From: Morella rubra
Lineage: Eukaryota > Streptophyta > Magnoliopsida > Fagales > Myricaceae
Direction of reading: 5' to 3'
DNA length: 64,000 bases
Assembly: GCA_003952965.2 (NCBI GenBank)
Contig: CM025849.1
Coordinates: 4,310,068-4,374,067, forward strand
Part shown: piece by piece, positions 57,064 to 64,000 of the stretch
How positions within the stretch are numbered: position 1 is the stretch's first letter
How the letters are laid out: each line of letters opens with the position of its first letter
Notes under the pieces: generated by a model
The model's input: the letters and a program-made list of their open reading frames with translations, nothing else
Databases searched by the model: none
Told to the model about the DNA's origin: nothing
Translations under genes and position numbers: made by a program

Positions 57064-58071
57064 CTCTTTTCCAGCCAACTGACTTATCTTTCAACTTCCT
57101 GGTTAATCCAAGATTTTCCCTTTCCCTTCAAGAACGAAGAAACTTAGGAAACTAAGGATAATTTCAGCTTTACCAAAATATTTGTAAGTACTACCTATTA
57201 GAAACTAACGGGAGAAAAAGACAGGACGTCGCCTGGCTGAAGCTGAACCATTATTAATATATGTCCCGTAATCGAGAGCATCTTAGGCACGTGGAGTGAC
57301 GCCCTTCAGAACTACACGATAGCAAGTTAGCAACTAGTAAGGTGTTTCCCAAATTGCGGTAGTGTCCAGGGTCGATTTTAGGATTAGAGATTTTTGGGGG
57401 GTTCAATTTTAATAAATTGCAATTTAAAGGGCCAAACTGTAAAAAAGGACAAAAAACTCTTTTAAAAAAACAATTCCTAAGAAAAAAAAAATCCGTTGGA
57501 TTTGGAGGGCTTTGGTGACTTTGGTCGGTGCCATTAAAGTGGACGCAGATTATTTTGAACTTCATTTTTGTTGAATGATATTATATACCTTCATTTCTTT
57601 TTCTTTTTCTTTTTATTGTTCTCTCTTGAAAAAAAAAAAAAAAAAAAAAAAAAGCTCAAAACATATTCTTATGGTTCTCCGCAAAAACATCCATCCCGAC
57701 GTCGTTTCGGTACGGCTCGATTCATCAATGTTAAAATCGCGAGTGGACAGTTGACTTCTAATCGCCACGGCGTTTCGTACTCTGTACTCTGTAGTCCGGA
57801 GACTAATGGAAAGCCAAGACGGAGAAATATTATATGCGTTAAAAAAATATATAACAAAAAGGCCCAAAACTGCTCCGCATTTGCATATAATAGTGTACTA
57901 AGAAAACTCCCAGAAACCTCTCCAGATTTGAACTGAATTTGGAGAACTGAAGCCTCAGGTCTCGCCAAAGGTTTATTTCCCTCTTCCTTTCGCAATCTCT
58001 GTTTCTCTGGTTGTACATTTCTCTCTCTCTGATCTGTTTGATTTTTCGGTTTTATCTGTTTGGAGGATCAG
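57064..58071. promoter_or_regulatory. Shared upstream region of two divergent genes
   Basis: About 1 kb between the start of the tail-anchored gene (-) and the CNR6-like gene (+), so it must contain both promoters. It includes a T-rich stretch and an A run of about 25 at 57595-57653. The CNR6 5'-UTR just before 58072 is pyrimidine-rich (TTTCTCTCTCTCTG). Confidence 0.5.
57595..57653. repeat. Low-complexity T/C-rich and poly(A) tract
   Basis: TTTCTTTTTCTTTTTCTTTTT followed within 15 bp by a run of about 25 A. It could form a weak hairpin or be the scar of a retroposed tail. No adjacent retroelement recognised. Confidence 0.6.
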
Positions 58072-61000
58072 ATGGCGGATGGGAGCGCGCATTCGCGGTA
58101 CGTGAAGTTGACAAAGGAACAAGCACCATTGGAGGAGATCACCCCCGGAGAGCTCAACCAACCCATTCAAGTCCCTCAGGTCCTTCGATGTCCAAATCCT
58201 AATTCGCTTATGGGAATCACTATATGTTCGTTTCCCAGACATATACGTATTTGTACGAATATCTAGATATACCTTGTTGTAATGTTTTATGTTGTGCATT
58301 TCGCTTAGCGGTTCCTTTGTTGGCGGTGTTGCCGAGTAAATCGAAGGGAGAGGTCTTTTGGGGCAGGGTTGATACTGATTTATTTGCTTGATCCAATTTT
58401 TTGTTTATCGGTCCATTTTGACACTCTTCTTGCCGGCCGAATACACAAAGGGCTAATATCCTGATGAATTACCATCTCTGTTCCTGCGTCGGTGGAATGA
58501 TAATTGCCTCTTTTTTTAATGTTGAGGGAGGGGAGGGGGTGGTAAAGGTTAGTATTTTTTATCCTGGAATAGGCTATCTTTGTTGGAGTGTTGATTCTTG
58601 GTTTTGGGAATCCTGAACGTGTAATGTGATTTCGTTTGAACAGTGGATTTATATTTGCTAGGCATATGCTTGCTTTTCAACGGGCATGCATTTGGGTAGA
58701 TACCCTATAAACATGTGCACCTTGCGCGCCGCACGGGCACAGAGAGAAAGAGGGATGTTTGATAGAACACTTTGTTATGTTCCTCAACTTTTAATACCCT
58801 ACAATAGTTCGAACAAAAGGTACAGTCTCAGACTAACCCCTAATTCCTCTCCCCCCCCCCCCCCCTCGCCTCTCTCTTCCTTTTCATTTTCCGCAGCCAA
58901 AAAGAAAACAAAGTTTTATTAGCATTTTAAAGCAGAATGTGTGAGTCCATAGCATGGGTTAACCAGTTATAATGTGATTATTGCTCTGTAGTAATTTTTG
59001 ATTGCTGGTTTTGTCTCCTATTTGACAGTTAGTAGTTCATAGATGTAATGAATGTGGTCAACCACTACCTGAAAGCTACCAGCCACCAGCTGATGAGGAT
59101 TGGACAACAGGGATTTGTGGCTGTACCGAAGATCCTGAAAGTTGTAAGAGCCTCATTGACGAACAGTTTTCAAGTTGATGTCCAAATCTTGACTTATCTG
59201 CGTTATTTTTAGTGAATTCATAATTTGATATCTGTGGTAATTCTAGAGTTAGGCTTCCTGATTTGTTAATAGTAGATAGATGCTGATGGAATAGACGAGG
59301 GGTGTATTGGAGAGAAATGTCACGGATGCATCCATGAGACTTTCACGGAAAGTGCCCATGCAGGAAAAGAACTATGAAAGAAATCGTTGGCAATAACTTA
59401 GATGTGCATCTAGTAATATGGCAGTGAAAGAGTAAATTTGTGTTTGTGAATCACCCTTGTCCGTTAACCCTCTTGATCCTGTTCAAATCATAGTTGATTG
59501 CATTACTCTATTCTCCTTTTTGAACTTATATTTGTTTGAATGCTGTTACGGTTTGAAAATTAATATGCTAATTATACACTTTTATTGTGCTCTCAAAAAG
59601 AGTGAAAGGACTTGTCTTGTCAAGATCATCATACGAGGATAAATATTTCCTTTCAGCTGTTTAATTTGCAAAAAAAAAAAAAAAACATCTTCCTCAGCAG
59701 GTTACAAGGCTATGTCATTGACACAATAAGCAGCATGTTGGTGATGTTAAATTTTTTGCTAAATTGTTTCAGACTAAGATTCTTAGATTTGGAACATGTT
59801 CAAAAGGGCTAGAAACAGAACAGTAATATAACTTCCTTTTTGGTTTGTCTTCTCTGAATGTTCTTTTCACGATTGTTGATCATTCTAAAATCTTTGTGGC
59901 TCTGTTGCAGGTTGGACTGGACTCTTCTGCCCATGTGTGTTGTTTGGGCGTAATGTTGAAGCACTGCAAGATATTCCTTGGACCAATGCATGTGTTTGTC
60001 ATGGCATGTGTATTGAAGGTGGGCTTGCACTTGCTGCTGCAACAGCTCTCTTCCATGGTATTGATCCTAAGACATCATTCCTCATTTGTGAGGGACTCTT
60101 ATTTGCTTGGTGGATGTGTGGCATCTACACCGGTCTATTTCGACAATCATTGCAAAAGCAATATCATCTCAAGGTATTCCAATTCTTCTCCTATTTTCAA
60201 GAATTTTATTGCTTGCATAGTTGCATAATGTAGATTGGGTATGGTATGTAATTTTGCGTGCAGCACTTGATGAGTTTTTCTCTCACTATATGAGAGCTAT
60301 GGAGACGGAGATAGCCTGTAAACATTTTGGAAATTACGTTTTCTTTGGCTCCTTTTGTGATTATCGTTGGCTTAGTTACTGTTGGAATTGTTTTCTCACA
60401 ATTCATGATGTTGTTATCTTCCAATTTGCATGGAAATTGCTACTTTTTCTAGTCTTAGGATTTATCACGTGTTGCACGTCTGTTATATCAGATATGATGT
60501 GCAATGACACAGTTTTTCCTTCAGTTAAGATGTGTTCATGGGAGATTTGTTGTTTGTTGTGTTGATGTAGGTCATCATATCTTTAAAATGATAGCTGCGA
60601 CGATTCTGCATTTATGACTTGCTTTCAAAAGCTCACTTCAAGTTTCTCCACATAAAGGCTGGTTTACGATTTTTGCTTGTGCATTTGGATGTGAGAAATT
60701 ATATGCTTTTTGTCTTATTGTGCAAAATCCGTTAGAGCATACTAGCTTGCATTTGCTTTTTCTGTACTGGATCCAGTGCGGGAACATTGTGGCATTTGAA
60801 ATATTTGTCTGGAAACACTGCAATTTGATGTTATGGAATAGTAAAAACCTGTTGGTTTGTTGGGTGAAATTACTTTTGTGTGGTAAAGTATGAACCACCA
60901 GTATTCCTAATTTTTAGTTAAAAGTGAAATCCCATCACTCGAGTTAATAAATCATCACAGCCAAGTCACCTATGCCAAAAATAGGAGAGTAATGCAGTGA

Positions 61001-62634
61001 GAGGTTGTTGTTAGACTAAGCGAATAGCAACTTGGGTAATTGCAGGAGTAGCTGCATTTTGTATGTGCCAAGTTTGGACCTGACCAATTAGGGATTGGGC
61101 CAGAGAGGATCAATGAGTCCCGATGAGGAGAGGACGCTGCATTGCTTGAGGATGGCATTGCCACTTTTTAGTAAAGGAAAAAGAAGCCACACCCAAAATC
61201 CTAAGTTGGCCACAACTATCACAACCCTGAAGGGAGTGATATACTAAACAAATGAAAGAGTGAGCCTCTACTCCTATTGTCACTTTAGCCAGCCCCACTA
61301 AACGAGCTCAGTCACAATGATGACTGTTGATGGTGAGGTGGGGGAAGGCTTGTGTTTGGCTGAACAAAGGCAAAGCCATCAAACAAATGAGAAACTGGTG
61401 GATGGATATTGAGGATTTTCCTAGAGATGCCAAGAGAACATACTACTTTTGGGGTGATGTTTAGTCAAGACACAGAGAAAGATGGGTGAGGGTGTTTGAA
61501 AAGGGAAACAGTAGTGCATCACTCAGAGAGACACTCTTTTAGACTCAGTACGTAATTTACTGATATTTAAAGTGTCTGAAGTTTGGATGGGTGGACTAGG
61601 GTGATTCAGTTCTGCTGGAATGGTGAAGGTGCAGAGGATGCAGGGAAGCCATTGTGAGGGTGACAACTTTAATACTATTTTCATATCCCGCCGAATTCTT
61701 TTTACAAACAACATAATAGTAGTGATAGGGAGTAAGGTGTGGTTAAATCTTAACCTCACATCTCGTGTTTATGACATGCTTTGGAAGGAAAAGATGTTGG
61801 TCTACCTTTAGTAAATGGATGCAATATGGACCACCTTATTTTTAACTTTCGTTGGACAGTAGATCAATGATCTCTAGCCTCTGCTGTAGAAAAGTTGATA
61901 TTGCTTGCAGACAGAAGTTTATTGACAATTTGTTGTCATTCCATGCCTATACTTTTGAAATGTGGTTGTTTTCATCCAGATCTACCCTACCAAAGTCAAA
62001 TACCTAAAATTAAGAAGGGTACCACTTCCAAGATATACTATTAGCACATTATTAGTTTATATTAACCAATTACGCACACAAGGGGGCTATGAGGACATTT
62101 GATGTCCAGGTTGCTCTTGAGATTTATATTGACGTGCAAACAAAATTGTAGTTATTATAGCCTGCTGTGCTTAATGTGATTCCTTGATGGAAAGAGAGTA
62201 ACATGGTCTTGGCCATGTACAGCTTTAAACGACTGAAGCTGTCATTTTGATTCCTTGATTTGGTTGTCCATCCCTCTGAAGGTTTGTTTGCTACGGAAAA
62301 GCTAGTGGAACTTCTCCATTTTTCGCAGCATTTGTAGATGTTATAGCATCATTCATAAAATCCACTTGTGGCTGTGTTGATGACCTGTTGTGTTGGTTGT
62401 TTACAGAATTCACCATGTGACCCCTGCCTGGTGCACTGCTGCATGCACTGGTGTGCCATATGCCAGGAGCACAGGGAAATGAAGAACCATCTATCTGATA
62501 TTGCGGCTGTACCCATGACCGTTGTTAACCCTCCGCCAGTTCAAGAGATGAACACCGGTGAGAACAAGGAGTCTGCGCCACCTGCACAATCTTCAAATGG
62601 AGAACACAGAGATTTGGAAATTCAGCCGTTGTAG
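58072..62634 (+). CDS. CNR6: Cell number regulator 6-like PLAC8 (DUF614) protein
   Basis: Four exons: 58072-58179, 59029-59143, 59911-60173 and 62407-62634; 237 aa in frame. The N-terminal MADGSAHSRYVKLTKEQAPL, with PGELNQPIQVPQ, is typical of the CNR6 group. The PLAC8 domain follows: CNECGQPLPESYQPPADEDW, then CWTGLFCPCVLFGRNVEALQ, with the Cys-rich C-x5-CPC motif starting at Cys75. Two hydrophobic stretches (GLALAAATALFHGI and FLICEGLLFAWWMCGIYTG) are likely membrane segments. Then come FRQSLQKQYHLKNSPCDPCL and VHCCMHWCAICQEHREMKNH, and a tail with PMTVVNPPPVQEM ending EIQPL. Family members are plasma-membrane or endomembrane proteins linked to organ size, cell number and divalent-cation transport; which role applies here is not known. 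Intron 3 is 2.2 kb. A C14 run lies in intron 1 near 58851. Confidence 0.92.
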
Positions 62635-63443
62635 AATTTTTATATTGAAATTGAAACGAATTTCTTTTTGTGGTTCAGAAATAGATACACATGCAGAGCC
62701 TTCCATCAAATTTTTTTCGGTGTTAAAAAAGTTATTATACATCACAGATACTGGCATGCTAGGATAGAGACAATGTAATACCAATATATATTTGCAAATG
62801 ATCTTGAACACCATGAGTGGTACTCATTGGGAGACTTGTAGGCAGTTGGTTTGCCCTTAGATTTTTCATCATGGCCATTTTTCCTCTGACTGCAGTATAA
62901 TTTAACAACCCCCCCCTCCCCCCATCTTCCCCATTGTACATGCCTGTTTGGATCGCGTACTTGCATAATGTCTGTTCAGATCTTCAATTCGAATTATCTC
63001 CAGATTATGTGTCTAATCAAGCCTTGGTTTGAAAACATACTTACCACAGACTCGAATTGTCCAGAATAAGCGTATAGGATCGAAGGGGGAAAAGTAATGT
63101 TTTTTCCTTGGTTAATTAGGGTAAAGTACGTACCCTAAAAAAGTAGTGCAGAATCTGATCGAGGTCCATAAAAAAGCATCTTCTCCATTTTGCAGCTGTT
63201 CCATCAAAAGTATAGTTCGCAGATGGATATTTTGATGGGCATGACAGTTTCCCTAGTTCAAACCGAAAATAACGGACTTTTAAACCAGTACCAAACAGTC
63301 CCATTTACGGACACAACACCGGACCCGGTTCCTTTCAAAAGCTAGCCCCGCACAGACACATCCCTCTAGGGTTTAGGGTTTTACCTCAACACCACCATCT
63401 CCGCCAGAAAACCCTCAGCCCGACACAACCGCGACTCGCCAAC
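62635..63443. other. 3' region of CNR6-like gene and promoter of mitochondrial EF-G
   Basis: Contains the CNR6 3'-UTR in its first part and the EF-G upstream region in its last part. A C-rich run (CCCCCCCTCCCCCC) lies at 62910-62925. No other gene seen. Confidence 0.45.
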
Positions 63444-63863
63444 ATGGCGCGTTTCCCAAGACCCCAAACACCTCGCATTCTCTACACACTCTTCTCCACC
63501 AAAACGACGGCGTCGCAGTCGCAATCCCCATCCCAAATGACCACCCTGCTCAGCAACGACTTCCACCTCCAACTCCGCCAATTCTCGTCGGGGAACCTGG
63601 CACGTGCGTCGAAGGTGGGGGAGGAGCCGTGGTGGAAAGACTCAATGAATCGGCTCCGCAACATTGGGATTTCGGCGCATATCGACTCCGGTAAGACCAC
63701 GCTCACGGAGAGGATCCTCTACTACACCGGTCGGATCCATGAGATCCACGAAGTCCGAGGTAGAGATGGTGTCGGAGCCAAAATGGACTCCATGGATTTG
63801 GAGAGGGAGAAGGGGATTACTATCCAGTCCGCTGCCACTTACTGTACTTGGAATGACTATCAG
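63444..63863 (+). CDS. MEFG1: Mitochondrial elongation factor G, first exon only (runs off the window)
   Basis: The first exon of 140 codons ends GACTATCAG|GTACC; the remaining exons lie beyond 64000. Residues 1-50 ([20 protein letters not shown], then about 30 more) lack acidic residues except one Asp and look like a mitochondrial presequence ending near [11 protein letters not shown]. The GTPase domain begins with [20 protein letters not shown]; the G1/P-loop AHIDSGKTT is at residues 78-86. It continues [20 protein letters not shown] and [20 protein letters not shown], the G2/switch I region with the invariant GITI. This matches plant mitochondrial EF-G1, which catalyses ribosome translocation in mitochondria. 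The later G motifs cannot be checked here. Confidence 0.9.
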
Positions 63864-64000
63864 GTACCTTTTCGTCCTTTTTTTCTTGGGTTCTGTTTAT
63901 TTTGTTGGTGTGGAAATGTAGAGGAAGTAGAAGGAATTGGAAAGAAAGTATTGGAATTTTGGTTTATAAGGTTAGAGAAAAATTGGAGGGGTTTCAGCAG

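Noticed and set aside
1-64000. CRISPR arrays, bacterial operons, phage or virus genes
   Set aside because: None seen. All recognisable genes are plant nuclear genes with introns, and the repeats are transposon-derived or simple tandem duplications.

Overview
The window is nuclear DNA from a flowering plant, most likely a woody rosid-type eudicot. Genes carry many AT-rich GT-AG introns, intergenic DNA is AT-rich and holds transposon relics, and the proteins are plant-specific: strigolactone enzyme CCD7, anther polyketide synthase LAP6, P-class PPR, PLAC8/CNR. The species cannot be fixed from the sequence. Exon boundaries below were derived by hand from splice consensus, reading frame and family similarity. 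All intact multi-exon models close in frame except one (CHR10/ASG3).

Layout. 1-5.1 kb: intron-bearing fragments of two unrelated genes, an N-terminal piece resembling a small mitochondrial complex I subunit and internal exons of autophagy gene ATG3, with a LINE tail and a degenerate tandem copy of the ATG3 catalytic exon. 8.1-19.2 kb (-): complete HUB1 E3 ligase for histone H2B, 19 exons, 874 aa. 20.7-26.9 kb (-): alpha/beta hydrolase, 8 exons, 505 aa. 28.3-28.5 kb (-): N-terminal relic of an NLR resistance gene. 29.4-30.7 kb (-): LAP6/PKSA-type III polyketide synthase, 2 exons, 390 aa. 31.1-32.2 kb: MULE-like element with 9-bp target duplication, itself interrupted by a solo LTR with 5-bp target duplication. 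34.1-36.2 kb (-): intronless PPR gene. 36.8-37.7 kb: large foldback element with a GC-rich core. 39.1-47.4 kb (-): CHR10/ASG3 (ALC1-like) chromatin remodeller, 17 exons, including an 8-nt microexon in the Walker A motif and an apparent 1-nt frameshift near the C-terminus. 50.1-53.3 kb (+): CCD7/MAX3, 7 exons, 618 aa. 54.0-57.1 kb (-): tail-anchored protein of unknown function. 58.1-62.6 kb (+): CNR6-like PLAC8 protein. 63.4 kb to the end (+): first exon of mitochondrial EF-G.

The genes do not form a pathway. As I recall the Arabidopsis map, HUB1, the alpha/beta hydrolase, CHR10, CCD7, a PLAC8 gene and mitochondrial EF-G lie in this order at At2g44950-At2g45030, while LAP6 and this PPR are neighbours at At1g02050-At1g02060. 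The window therefore appears to join two conserved blocks that are separate in Arabidopsis. I see no new multi-gene system. The most informative points are the merged synteny, the captured gene fragments, the nested transposons beside LAP6, the foldback element, and the microexon and frameshift in CHR10.
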